Below, piece after piece: positions 17,453 through 26,415 of a stretch of DNA of 64,000 bases. The stretch comes from Nitrospirales bacterium (lineage in GTDB: Bacteria > Nitrospirota > Nitrospiria > Nitrospirales > UBA8639): the NCBI GenBank assembly GCA_029261355.1, contig JAJDBM010000024.1, forward strand, positions 1 to 64,000, written 5' to 3'. How positions within the stretch are numbered: the stretch's first letter is position 1; each line of letters starts with the position of its first letter. Position numbers and translations under genes: made by a program. A model generated the notes under the pieces. It was not told the DNA's origin. It saw only the letters and a program-made list of their open reading frames with translations, and did no database searches.

Positions 17453-19405
17453 ATGAAAAAACCTCAACCTGCACCATTTGGCTCATGGAAATCCCCGATT
17501 ACATCAAATTTAATTGTTTCTGAAGCCGTCAAACTCGGACAACTCCACGTCGACGGTCATGATCTGTATTGGGTTGAGGGACGACCCACCGAAGGGGGAC
17601 GAAGTGTGATTGCCAGACAGTCACCCAACTCCCCAATGACTGACCTTACGCCCTCCCCTTTCAATGTTCGCTCTTGTGCACATGAATATGGAGGTGGTGC
17701 GTATTATGTTTCACAAGGAGTCCTCTATTTTTCAAATTACGCAGATCAACGTCTCTACCGGCAGAGTCAGGAAGACTCTGTTCCAACACCCATCACACCT
17801 GAAGGCCCGTACCGTTATGCCGACTACCGAACCGACCTCGCTCGAAACCGATTGCTTAGTATACGAGAAGACCATTCCAATTCAATCAGTGAACCAACGA
17901 ATACCATCGTCAGTATTCCAATCAATCCAGACCTCCCTCACGCACAGGGACACATTCTGGTTACTGGGCATGACTTTTATGCTTCCCCGCGAATCAGCCC
18001 CAATGGGAAACAATTCGCTTGGCTAGCCTGGAATCATCCTAATATGCCTTGGGACGGTACGGAGCTATGGATAGCCAACATAGAAAGAGATGGTTCTTTG
18101 TCAAATGCAACCTGCGTGGCCGGAGGAATTGAGGAATCCATCTTCCAACCTGAGTGGTCTCCTTCAGGAGTCCTTCATTTTGTATCTGATCTTACTGGCT
18201 GGTGGAATCTTTACTACATTTATGAAAACGAAACGCACCCAGTCTATCCAATGGAAGCCGAATTTGGAAAACCGCAATGGGTGTTTGGCTTATCAACCTA
18301 TGCCTTTGAATCTTCAAACCACATTATTTGCTCCTATACACAGCAAGGACACTGGTACCTGGGACGCATTGAGGACAAATCAAAGACTCTAACGACATTT
18401 GATCTGCCCTATACTGATATCGACGACATTCAAGTCACACTCAACCAGGTATACTTCATCGGAAGCTCTCCCAAAGAACCCACCTCAATTATCCAGATAG
18501 ACCTGACAACCCTTCGCTCAACAATTCTTCATCGCTCACTGAACTGTCCAGTCTCGCACGAGTATCTCTCACTTCCGGAAGTCTTGGAATTTGAGACGGA
18601 GAACGCTCAACAGGCTCATGCCTTTTTCTACCCACCCAAAAACCTCGATTTCCGTTCATCTCCAGATGAACGTCCACCACTCATCGTCAAAAGCCACGGA
18701 GGCCCGACTGGAGCATGTGGACAATCATTTAACTTAATGATCCAATATTGGACTAGCCGTGGATTTGCAATCTTCGATGTAAACTATGGCGGAAGCACAG
18801 GTTATGGCCGAAGCTATCGAGAACGTTTAAACGGACAATGGGGCATAGTGGACGTGGCCGACTGCATCAGTGGCGTCCAACACCTCATCACTCAGGGGAA
18901 AGTTGACCCTAAACGTGTAGCGATTACCGGTGGCAGCGCTGGTGGCTACACCACACTATGTGCGCTCACCTTCCATAATGTCTTTACTGGGGGCTCAAGC
19001 TACTACGGGGTGTCGGACCTTGATGCTTTAGTACAGGACACTCATAAGTTTGAATCACGCTATTTAGATCGATTGGTTGGACCATACCCGGACACAGAAG
19101 AAGTATACCACCAACGTTCGCCCATACATTTCGTCAACTTATTATCTTGTCCCATCATTCTTTTCCAGGGGAAGGAAGACAAGGTCGTCCCTCCAAACCA
19201 AGCCGAAAAAATGGTAACTGCCGTAAAAGAAAACAAACTCCCAGTTGCCTATCTCACATTCGATGGAGAGCAGCATGGATTTCGAAAAGCGGAAACTATA
19301 AAACGAGTCCTCGATGCTGAATTATATTTTTACTCAAGAGTTTTTTCATTCTCTCCAGCCCAACCAATAGAGCCAATACACATATTCAATGCACCAGAAG
19401 AATAA
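17453..19405 (+). CDS. S9 family prolyl oligopeptidase / acylaminoacyl-type peptidase
   Basis: A 650-residue serine peptidase with an N-terminal beta-propeller (about 30-400; WD40-like strands such as SPNGKQFAWLAW) and a C-terminal alpha/beta-hydrolase domain. The catalytic triad is visible: Ser495 (GGSAGGY), Asp576 (GKEDKVVPP) and His608 (GEQHGF). No signal peptide is seen, so it is probably cytoplasmic and cleaves short or acylated peptides. It is monocistronic on the plus strand. The ribosome binding site is weak. Confidence 0.93.
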   Translation: MKKPQPAPFGSWKSPITSNLIVSEAVKLGQLHVDGHDLYWVEGRPTEGGRSVIARQSPNSPMTDLTPSPFNVRSCAHEYGGGAYYVSQGVLYFSNYADQRLYRQSQEDSVPTPITPEGPYRYADYRTDLARNRLLSIREDHSNSISEPTNTIVSIPINPDLPHAQGHILVTGHDFYASPRISPNGKQFAWLAWNHPNMPWDGTELWIANIERDGSLSNATCVAGGIEESIFQPEWSPSGVLHFVSDLTGWWNLYYIYENETHPVYPMEAEFGKPQWVFGLSTYAFESSNHIICSYTQQGHWYLGRIEDKSKTLTTFDLPYTDIDDIQVTLNQVYFIGSSPKEPTSIIQIDLTTLRSTILHRSLNCPVSHEYLSLPEVLEFETENAQQAHAFFYPPKNLDFRSSPDERPPLIVKSHGGPTGACGQSFNLMIQYWTSRGFAIFDVNYGGSTGYGRSYRERLNGQWGIVDVADCISGVQHLITQGKVDPKRVAITGGSAGGYTTLCALTFHNVFTGGSSYYGVSDLDALVQDTHKFESRYLDRLVGPYPDTEEVYHQRSPIHFVNLLSCPIILFQGKEDKVVPPNQAEKMVTAVKENKLPVAYLTFDGEQHGFRKAETIKRVLDAELYFYSRVFSFSPAQPIEPIHIFNAPEE

Positions 19406-19835
19406 TCGAAATACCCAGTGCTATGAATCCCCCCTGCCCTTCGAACTTCTATCAGGCAATTTGAAAGGGGTTCATCACCTTGACTCGATTATTTCTTGAA
19501 GACTATTGAATATTACGATATTCCCTGAGAATTCAAACACCTTGCCAAAATCATTAGAAAAAACAAGATATAACAGCAACCACTGTCGATTAACTTTACT
19601 GAAAATTTACATCCTAAAGTCCCGAGTTTTTTACAATTTTTTATCACCACTTTTGACAAGCAATACATTTGAATCCTTTTTGCTTCATAATTGTTACATA
19701 TTTTTACGATTTCAAAGGCGTTACGGTTCATTGTTGAAGCTATTTAGTAGAGAGCAATCCTTCGGTTCTATGCAAATGATAAAAAAATAAATAAAATTAA
19801 TAGGTTACAGCTTTCGAAACGATTTCAATAAAACT
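19406..19835. other. AT-rich intergenic region; no gene seen
   Basis: An AT-rich stretch between the S9 peptidase gene and the sigma-54-type promoter of the first PEP-CTERM gene. An imperfect hairpin at 19424-19474 (TGAATCCCC... with ...GGGGTTCA) just after the peptidase stop may act in termination. A 94-codon open frame at 19506-19790 has low-complexity composition and no ribosome binding site, so I do not call it. Confidence 0.4.
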
Positions 19836-19851
19836 TGGCCTTAATGTTGCT
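19836..19851 (+). promoter_or_regulatory. Sigma-54 (RpoN)-type promoter before first PEP-CTERM gene
   Basis: TGGCCTTAATGTTGCT carries the -24 GG and -12 GC dinucleotides at the required spacing, with TGGC and TTGCT matching the RpoN consensus TGGCACG-N4-TTGCW. The predicted start near 19863 leaves a leader of about 150 nt. The second PEP-CTERM gene has the same element. Confidence 0.65.
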
Positions 19852-20010
19852 TTAGTTTAGCAAGCATGCAGGTCACGCAGCTCATTATAAACATTTGAAG
19901 TCATTATCAATAATTGATTTTTCATTCAAAAATGTCTCAGCTATAACGGTTGAAGCAGTATTGAATAATGCTAAGAAATACGGTCAATGAGACCAAGGAA
20001 GGACTAGACC

Positions 20011-20643
20011 ATGAAGATCGTAACGGGAAGCAATAAAGCAGCATTGATCACTGTCCTATGTGGAACCCTACTCTTTCCCCTCACTTCACTGGCCACATCA
20101 GTATTAGGAGGAGACCTGCGCGTGCAGCATGATGGCAATGTCACAGCCACCTTTCAGGGAAGTAACGCAGGATATACCAGTTCATTGTACTTGGGAGAGA
20201 CAAAGATCTTTACATCCAACCAAGCAAGTGGGACAACCTTTGACCTAGGAAACTTTACAGCTGGAGCAGAACTCAACTTCCGCCTTGAGGTTCACAACAC
20301 TGGACATACCTTTTATTCTGGAAATGGTTCAAATAATAGTGATGGCCTGGCACATGCCCTTGTGAGTGACTCCCTTGGGAATGGTGAGACCCTAGTGAGC
20401 TTTGAAGACCTTCTTGGTGGAGGTGACCAAGATTACAATGATTTGCTCTTCTCCTTTTCCAACACCAAAACCGAAGCTGCCGTGGTCGTGACGCAACCTA
20501 ATCTAGGTGATACACCTGGAACTAACTCAGGAGATGGACTCATTCAAAATCCTGAACCATCAACGGTCATATTACTAGGGTCAGGGTTACTAGGATTAGC
20601 TGCGTTACGTTGGAAAAGACAAGCGACTGAGACAATTCGGTAA
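20011..20643 (+). CDS. PEP-CTERM surface protein with DUF4114-type domain (paralogue 1)
   Basis: A 210-residue exported protein. It has an N-terminal signal peptide (about 1-30), a beta-rich core with FEDLLGGGDQDYNDLLFSF, characteristic of DUF4114 domains, and a C-terminal sorting signal: PEPSTVILLGSGLLGLAALR followed by basic residues. PEP-CTERM tails are recognised by exosortase in EPS-producing Gram-negatives, so the protein is probably processed to the surface or matrix. AAGGAAGG precedes the ATG. It is followed by a terminator, so it is monocistronic. A close paralogue lies 580 bp downstream. No exosortase gene is in the window. Confidence 0.92.
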   Translation: MKIVTGSNKAALITVLCGTLLFPLTSLATSVLGGDLRVQHDGNVTATFQGSNAGYTSSLYLGETKIFTSNQASGTTFDLGNFTAGAELNFRLEVHNTGHTFYSGNGSNNSDGLAHALVSDSLGNGETLVSFEDLLGGGDQDYNDLLFSFSNTKTEAAVVVTQPNLGDTPGTNSGDGLIQNPEPSTVILLGSGLLGLAALRWKRQATETIR

Positions 20644-20680
20644 AACTCAGTCCTCTCTAATATTGTTGAAAAACTACTGT

Positions 20681-20716
20681 GCCCTCTCCATGAGAATGGA
20701 GAGGGCATTTTTTTTA
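20681..20716 (+). terminator. Rho-independent terminator of PEP-CTERM gene 1
   Basis: GCCCTCTCCAT (20681-20691) and ATGGAGAGGGC (20696-20706) form a perfect 11-bp stem with a GAGA loop, followed by a run of nine T residues. Confidence 0.95.
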
Positions 20717-21145
20717 ATATTACTATTCATGAAATATGTATCTCCATACTAGATAAGAACCTCCACCAACCTAAGATGAAAAATGACTAAATCTCTAAAA
20801 AGTCTGCCGCGCATACCCTAAGTCCCACATTCCTCTAGATATTCCCAATAATGGTCAGCATTGCTTCCTCGTTGCGAGTAATGGTTACGTGTCATTTTTT
20901 TTATCACCTAAAAACCGTCCCAATAAATAGAGTACTTATCTAATCCAATCACTCACCCTCTGTTTATGCAGATTCATTTTTATTCTTTACGCAGTAAGAG
21001 TCGAAGTTTCTTGCAAATTTCTCTTGCTCTTTATCGCAAACGGTGAACCGCTAGAGGTCACAAGACAATCAACAATAACCATGAACCTATAAGAATAATT
21101 ATATACGGAAGAAAATAGCCCATTGATATTGGCATCGCCTTCTAT
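20717..21145. other. Intergenic region upstream of PEP-CTERM gene 2
   Basis: About 430 bp without a credible gene between the first terminator and the sigma-54 element at 21146. It is a natural place for an RpoN activator (enhancer) binding site, but I could not identify a palindrome shared with the upstream region of gene 1. Confidence 0.4.
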
Positions 21146-21161
21146 TGGCCTCGCTTTTGCT
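21146..21161 (+). promoter_or_regulatory. Sigma-54 (RpoN)-type promoter before second PEP-CTERM gene
   Basis: TGGCCTCGCTTTTGCT has GG and GC at -24/-12 spacing and matches TGGC and TTGCT of the RpoN consensus. The start would be near 21172, about 55 nt before the ATG. The first six bases (TGGCCT) and the TTGCT are identical to the element before paralogue 1. Confidence 0.72.
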
Positions 21162-21226
21162 CATCCCTTAGGCAAATCATTAGTAAGTCATAAAGAATTA
21201 ATCATTACGAGTGAGGAGGCGTGAAG

Positions 21227-21832
21227 ATGAAAACAAGAATACCGCTCAAAAAACTAGTATTTACCTTAATAGGATGTGGAATCTTTTTGATCCCCACTAC
21301 CTCAATGGCAACTTCGGTCTTGGGAGGCTCTCTCGTTGTTCAAAATAACGGCAATGTCACAGCGACCTTTCAGGGAAGTAATGCGGGATATATCAGTTCA
21401 TTGTACCTGGGCACTACAAAAATTTTTCAGTCCAATCAAAAAAGTGGGACAACCTTTAACCTAGGAAACTTCAAAGCTGGAAAAGAACTCAATTTCCGAC
21501 TAGAGGTCCACAACACTAAGCAAACATTTTATTCCGGTGATGCCTCAAGGAATGTTGATGGTGTGGCACATGCTATAGTGGATGACTCATTCGGGAACGG
21601 CGAGACTTTAGTCAGCTTTGAAGATTTGTTGGGTGGGGGAGACAAAGATTACAACGATCTGCTTTTCTCATTTTCCAATACCAATACTGAGATAGATATT
21701 ACAGACGGTGGCCCATCTGGAGATGGGTTAGTACAAAGCCCCGAACCATCAACTGTTATTTTATTTGGGTCAGGAATCATGGGGTTAGCGGCATGGCGAT
21801 GGAAGAAAAAACCAACCCATGACGAAAAGTAA
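21227..21832 (+). CDS. PEP-CTERM surface protein with DUF4114-type domain (paralogue 2)
   Basis: A 201-residue paralogue of the protein at 20011-20643, sharing long identical stretches (NVTATFQGSNAGY, SGTTF.LGNF, ELNFRLEVHNT, ETLVSFEDLLGGGD). It has a signal peptide, the DUF4114-like core, and the tail PEPSTVILFGSGIMGLAAWR plus basic residues. The ATG at 21227 sits 7 nt after GGAGG; the GTG at 21221 is too close to that site. It is followed by its own terminator. The spacer before the PEP tail is shorter than in paralogue 1. Confidence 0.92.
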   Translation: MKTRIPLKKLVFTLIGCGIFLIPTTSMATSVLGGSLVVQNNGNVTATFQGSNAGYISSLYLGTTKIFQSNQKSGTTFNLGNFKAGKELNFRLEVHNTKQTFYSGDASRNVDGVAHAIVDDSFGNGETLVSFEDLLGGGDKDYNDLLFSFSNTNTEIDITDGGPSGDGLVQSPEPSTVILFGSGIMGLAAWRWKKKPTHDEK

Positions 21833-21862
21833 TTCCTTCCTAGACAGGTTCAACTAATGATA

Positions 21863-21899
21863 CGCCCTCTCCATTTGTAAGGAGAGGGCGTTTTCCTTT
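21863..21899 (+). terminator. Rho-independent terminator of PEP-CTERM gene 2
   Basis: CGCCCTCTCC (21863-21872) pairs with GGAGAGGGCG (21881-21890) around an 8-nt loop, followed by a T-rich tract. The stem core GCCCTCTCC is the same as in the terminator of paralogue 1, showing that the duplication included the 3' end. Confidence 0.92.
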
Positions 21900-21946
21900 G
21901 TGCCAATAACACTACATCCTCTTATCGAATTGGAAAGGCTTTGATT

Positions 21947-22720
21947 TCATAGGTGTATCCCCTTTATCCTCAGCCAGCAACTCACCACAACACACAGCAT
22001 CGTGATCAAAATAACTCCATAATCTCGAAGCCCCATGCGTGACTGATGATAAGCATGACGACGTCGCTCTGGGCTAAACCCTTTTGACTCCAAAGCCATG
22101 GCCAGAAAATTTGTCTGTCGTAATGTATGGCCAATGAGAGGCACCACCAAGGGAGCATACCCACGAATTTTTGCAACAAGAGTTCCCTTCGATAGATCCA
22201 GCCCTCGAGATCGTTGAGCCTGCACAATCACCCCACTTGATCCTAGCAACGTGGGTACCCAGCGAAAGGCCAGGGAAAAGGCAAAGCCCATGGACGACGG
22301 AACCCCAAATCGTTGGAGACCTGAGGTAAAATCCTCAAGCCGGGTAGTTGAGAGTAAGAGTACTCCACTGATCACCATCACATTCAGTCTTATTCCCATT
22401 GCAAGGCCAAACCACACACCCTCTGAAGTTATCACGACAGAAGACCATTGAAAGAGAAGGGTCTGTCCTTCCACAAAAAATGGCCAGAGTATGGCACTAT
22501 ACAAAAATAACAATAGAAGTATAAACCAGATTTTCTTGATGTTTTCCAACACATGAGCATGTGCCGACCCAAGGATCACGACAATGAACAGTGTTGCAAG
22601 AAATGATGGATCATCATACAGTAAGGCAAGCAGAAATAACCCCAATACAGCGAGGATCTTTGTCCGTGCATCTAGCTGATGAATCCAAGTGCTTCGATCG
22701 AGATAGAGTGAAAGGTTCAT
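21947..22720 (-). CDS. ecfT: ECF transporter transmembrane subunit EcfT (CbiQ family)
   Basis: A 257-residue integral membrane protein with about five hydrophobic segments. EcfT couples the ATPases of energy-coupling-factor vitamin transporters to the S component. The family's cytoplasmic coupling motifs are visible as the Ala-Arg-Gly-type signatures AQRSRGLD and MALESKGFSP. The start overlaps the stop of the S-A-A fusion gene by 4 bp (ATGA), so both are made together. The substrate is not clear. Confidence 0.9.
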   Translation of the reverse strand: MNLSLYLDRSTWIHQLDARTKILAVLGLFLLALLYDDPSFLATLFIVVILGSAHAHVLENIKKIWFILLLLFLYSAILWPFFVEGQTLLFQWSSVVITSEGVWFGLAMGIRLNVMVISGVLLLSTTRLEDFTSGLQRFGVPSSMGFAFSLAFRWVPTLLGSSGVIVQAQRSRGLDLSKGTLVAKIRGYAPLVVPLIGHTLRQTNFLAMALESKGFSPERRRHAYHQSRMGLRDYGVILITMLCVVVSCWLRIKGIHL

Positions 22721-25128
22721 AAGGTTCGAAACGCGGCTTTCACCTCTTCTACCGTCAGTAAAGTATGTCCCCAGCGTTGGCCAAATTTCGTCAACGGTGG
22801 CACTTCCAGCGAGGCCGCATGGAGAAGCGAGGGATCTGAAAACACCTCACGCGTAGCACCATCAGCGAGCACGTCCCCTTCATTCATCAAGACACAACGT
22901 GTGGCATATTCTGAAACAAGTCGGAGGGTATGGGTAATCATGATGATTGTATGGCCACAGTGATGAAGAGCCTGAATCATTTCCATCATTCGATGTGCTT
23001 CTCTTGCATCAAGACCTGTTGTTGGCTCATCAAAAATCAACATTCTAGGTTGGGCAGCAAGGACTGAAGCGACGGCAACTCGCTGGCGATCCCCTTTGGA
23101 TAAAGAAAACGGATCTTGAGATTTACTGGCTTCAATATCTAAACCAACAGCCGTCAACGCCTCACTAATCCGTTGCTCACATTCGTCAGTCGGACATCCA
23201 AAATTTTTCGGACTAAACCCGACCTCTTCCCACACAGTTTCTGCAAAAATTTGGTGATCTGGATTTTGAAAGACATAGCCTACAATTCGAGAAACCTCAC
23301 TCGTCGTCGCAATCTTCGTATTATATTCCCCCACAACGACATTTCCTGAAGTCGGTATTAAAAGACCATTGAAAAGCTTACCTAAGGTACTTTTCCCTGA
23401 CCCATTTTCCCCTAAGACAGCCACAAACTCACCTTGAAAAATAGACAATGACACCGAATGAAGCACACAAGCCTCTTGAGTATATCCAAACGAGACCTCG
23501 TCCATACTCAGCAATGGCACTAGTTCAGATATTTCTAAATACCAATCATGTAATGCGTGACCTCGTTCTGCCACGCCCTTGGCAGGGTCAAGGGTCAGCC
23601 CCAGCGTATCCGTGGCCTCCCAGGCCTCTTCCACAGAAACCGGCCAGCAAGAAAGAGGAAAGTCTAAAAAACATTCTGTCAGTGGCAATGGAGAAATTCC
23701 ATATTGTTTGACTAAGTGTGGTTGTCCAAACAAGTCGTGTGGAATACCCTCCCACGATACAGAACCATGCTGAAGGACATAAAGACGATCAGCTTTAAGC
23801 ACCTCCTCAGACTCATGCTCAGACAGAACAATCGTGATTCCTTTCTCCGACAATGAGACCAATAACTCTTGCATGTTATTTCGAGCTTTCGGGTCGAGAT
23901 CCGTCATTGGCTGATCCAAGACCAACAACGAAGGATGACTCACGAGGACAGAGGCCAACACCAACCGCTGCCGTTGCCCACCAGACAATGACAAAGGATC
24001 ACGGTGAGTGAAATGTGCTAAGCCAACTTGCTCACTCACCCGTTGAATTCTTTCCCTCATCTCAGCTTCCGATAATGGAGGAACAACATACTCCAAAGGA
24101 AATGCCAACTCTCGCTCAACATTTGTTGAGATCAATTGAGTATCAAAATCTTGAAACACCAGTCCGACCCGTCCCGCTTGACTCGACACGGGAAGACGGG
24201 CACTCTCTACTCCATTCACCTTCACGGTTCCAGAGAATGAACCCGGAACAAATCGGGGAATAAGACCATTGAAACAGTGACATAACGTAGACTTCCCTGA
24301 TCCGCGTTCGCCCATCACGACAACCCATTCTCCCTTCTGAATCTGAAGAGAGAAGTCGCGCAATGCCGGTTCATCATGAGCCCGATACTGAAATGTCACA
24401 TTCTCAATATTCACCATAGGTAGTGGCTCGTTGAGCGATCTATCTTCATAGCCATGCTCGATCCTACCAGGCGCTAACCCTGTCCTCCATTTTTTCGTGT
24501 GACATAGGTCCTCAGAAAGATCCTGATAGTACAAGCCCCACCGATGGACCCGCGGATAGAGGAACAACAACAGTGGCGGCCCCAGGACCAGTCCCATGAT
24601 CACATTATTAAAAAAAATAGCTGGCGCAAGAACCCAAAAAGGAAGCAACCCCAACAACTCAACGCCCCACGCAATTGTCGCAGCACAGACTCCAGAGGCC
24701 ACAAGACAAATCACCAAAAACTCCAATCCTTGCCTCCACGATTTCATCTGAGGGGGATGCTGAGATGACAGGGGACCGAGATGCCCCCACATGAGGTAAG
24801 GGATATACCCAAGAAAAAAGTTACCGAGAAAGCCAAACACACTGGCAGGGCCCAATGTCCCAAAGCAATCACCAATAATATTCCCAATACCTGCCCCCCA
24901 TGCCGCAGCAGGGCCAAAGAGAAGAGAGGTCACTAGAGGAATGGCGTTGGCAGGACGAAGCTCAACAAAGCCAGGGATAAGTGGAATGCCTACCTTGAAA
25001 GGAATAAGAATCGCCGCGTAGATAGCCGCGATTTGGGCTGTTAACACGATCAGCCTCGTATCATGCCACACTGACATAATTTCCGAGACCCAACCAAACG
25101 GGGACCAATTCCATCTCTCAAGCTTCAT
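22717..25128 (-). CDS. ECF transporter fusion: S component plus two ATPase domains
   Basis: An 803-residue single chain combining a membrane S component (about 25-195, five to six helices, with LRPANAIPLVTSLLFGP) and two ABC ATPases. NBD1: Walker A GERGSGKST (273-281), signature LSGGQ (381-385), Walker B ending D405-Q406, where the catalytic Glu is Gln. NBD2: Walker A GENGSGKST (573-581), signature LSKGD (676-680), Walker B D700-E701. Together with EcfT this makes a complete two-gene ECF importer. The S domain looks like the QueT/CblT-type group, but the substrate cannot be named. No riboswitch was recognised upstream. Confidence 0.9.
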   Translation of the reverse strand: MKLERWNWSPFGWVSEIMSVWHDTRLIVLTAQIAAIYAAILIPFKVGIPLIPGFVELRPANAIPLVTSLLFGPAAAWGAGIGNIIGDCFGTLGPASVFGFLGNFFLGYIPYLMWGHLGPLSSQHPPQMKSWRQGLEFLVICLVASGVCAATIAWGVELLGLLPFWVLAPAIFFNNVIMGLVLGPPLLLFLYPRVHRWGLYYQDLSEDLCHTKKWRTGLAPGRIEHGYEDRSLNEPLPMVNIENVTFQYRAHDEPALRDFSLQIQKGEWVVVMGERGSGKSTLCHCFNGLIPRFVPGSFSGTVKVNGVESARLPVSSQAGRVGLVFQDFDTQLISTNVERELAFPLEYVVPPLSEAEMRERIQRVSEQVGLAHFTHRDPLSLSGGQRQRLVLASVLVSHPSLLVLDQPMTDLDPKARNNMQELLVSLSEKGITIVLSEHESEEVLKADRLYVLQHGSVSWEGIPHDLFGQPHLVKQYGISPLPLTECFLDFPLSCWPVSVEEAWEATDTLGLTLDPAKGVAERGHALHDWYLEISELVPLLSMDEVSFGYTQEACVLHSVSLSIFQGEFVAVLGENGSGKSTLGKLFNGLLIPTSGNVVVGEYNTKIATTSEVSRIVGYVFQNPDHQIFAETVWEEVGFSPKNFGCPTDECEQRISEALTAVGLDIEASKSQDPFSLSKGDRQRVAVASVLAAQPRMLIFDEPTTGLDAREAHRMMEMIQALHHCGHTIIMITHTLRLVSEYATRCVLMNEGDVLADGATREVFSDPSLLHAASLEVPPLTKFGQRWGHTLLTVEEVKAAFRTL

Positions 25129-25203
25129 GATGAATTGAAAAGCATACCCTTAGATTATAAGAGAAGAAACAGAACCATCGAGCGATAGGACTTCATGACA
25201 TGG

Positions 25204-26415
25204 CTAATTCTGAACACAGCGAAATCCCGTATGAGCATATGGGTAACTCGGACGAAACCAATTCCGAAATGATCGACGAAGAAAACACGTCGCTGTTTGC
25301 GGTCCAGCTCCCTTCACGACATAATGATCTTGATCAAAGAAATTTGCAGAATAACCTGGATATGTAGGATAGGGTGTAAATCCTTCAAATGGAGAAAAGA
25401 CCGTCGAGGTCCATTCCCATCCATTTCCAAGCAATTGAGCCACCCCAAAGTCACTGTCTCCAGCTGGATTGGCTGTCACTGGCAAAGGATCCCATCGGGT
25501 AAATCCAAAGTTCCCATGCATGGCTCTTGGCGGTTCGCTTCCCCATGGATACTCCTCTTCCTTACCAATCCATGTACCATAGGCCGCCCGATGAAACTGT
25601 GCTTCTGTAGGAAGTGTCAGCCCAGCCCACGTCGCATAGGCTTGCGCCTCTCGCTGGGAAACATACACAGGCCAATCAAGCGGTAAAGCACATTCACCAA
25701 ACATTGTCCTAAGCCACCACGTTTCTCCTCGTCGAATCCACAAGGATGGCGAGGACGCCCCGTCTTTCACAAATTCAAGATACTGCCCATTGGTTACCAT
25801 ATACTTACTTATTGAAAATTCAGGGACAGAGACCTCGCCTTTCTCAAATTCATTATCCCATCCAAATGTTGCTTGCGAATCACCTCCTAGAGTCGCCAGG
25901 CCCTCAGGAATCTCAATCATCTGATGGACGGGAGAAGGACTCACGGGAGGGAGCAACAATCGTGGTGCAGCTTTACTCCCTTGGGACAAACGATGAAGAA
26001 TATAAGCCGTCGTCTCGACATGCATCCACCTATGCTCAATAGCCATATGCCGAATATGTGAAGGAACGTCATCGAACACTTGATCAACCTCATCTCGTAC
26101 TTGATCATTGTACTGCCTGACCTCATCCACAGAAGGCCAATCGGAAGGCTGATCTTGAGGTAACATCCCATTTTGAGGATCAATCCCTGCTTCAAATAAT
26201 TCATCGAATGATGGATGGAACGAGGGCTTACCTAATGTCCAACGACAAATCTGATTCCAATCAAATGCCTCTACATGACCAAGATAAAAAACTAATCGGT
26301 GTCGCTCTGGAACCCCTCGTTCATAAAAAAATTCTGGGCGGATTAACGAAAATAATGAATCCATTTGCACACGAGCTTGGTGCAGCGCTTCCTGTCGTGC
26401 AGATGAAGTAACCAT
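25204..26415 (-). CDS. egtB: EgtB-like sulfoxide synthase (ergothioneine biosynthesis)
   Basis: A 403-residue non-haem iron enzyme. EgtB joins hercynine to a thiol donor (gamma-Glu-Cys or Cys) with oxygen to form the sulfoxide intermediate of ergothioneine. The N-terminal DinB-like domain has the iron ligands H47 (YLGHVEAF) and the HX3HXE motif H128-H132-E134; the C-terminal half (about 170-403) is a formylglycine-generating-enzyme/SUMF1 fold ending in RRSFRNWFRP and TGFRC. The ATG at 26415 has AAGGAG 8 nt upstream. It diverges from an ABC transporter, beyond which lies egtD. No egtA, egtC or egtE is present. Confidence 0.92.
   Translation of the reverse strand: MVTSSARQEALHQARVQMDSLFSLIRPEFFYERGVPERHRLVFYLGHVEAFDWNQICRWTLGKPSFHPSFDELFEAGIDPQNGMLPQDQPSDWPSVDEVRQYNDQVRDEVDQVFDDVPSHIRHMAIEHRWMHVETTAYILHRLSQGSKAAPRLLLPPVSPSPVHQMIEIPEGLATLGGDSQATFGWDNEFEKGEVSVPEFSISKYMVTNGQYLEFVKDGASSPSLWIRRGETWWLRTMFGECALPLDWPVYVSQREAQAYATWAGLTLPTEAQFHRAAYGTWIGKEEEYPWGSEPPRAMHGNFGFTRWDPLPVTANPAGDSDFGVAQLLGNGWEWTSTVFSPFEGFTPYPTYPGYSANFFDQDHYVVKGAGPQTATCFLRRSFRNWFRPSYPYAHTGFRCVQN

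Noticed and set aside
19506-19790. 94-codon AT-rich open frame
   Set aside because: Low-complexity composition, no ribosome binding site, no recognisable domain.
19890-19925. Possible Fur box near CATTATCAATAATTGAT upstream of PEP-CTERM gene 1
   Set aside because: Only about 12 of 19 positions match, near the level expected in AT-rich DNA; the sigma-54 element explains the region better.
25129-25203. Search for a vitamin riboswitch before the ECF transporter genes
   Set aside because: The leader visible before the fused gene is short and no cobalamin, TPP, FMN or preQ1 aptamer pattern was seen.
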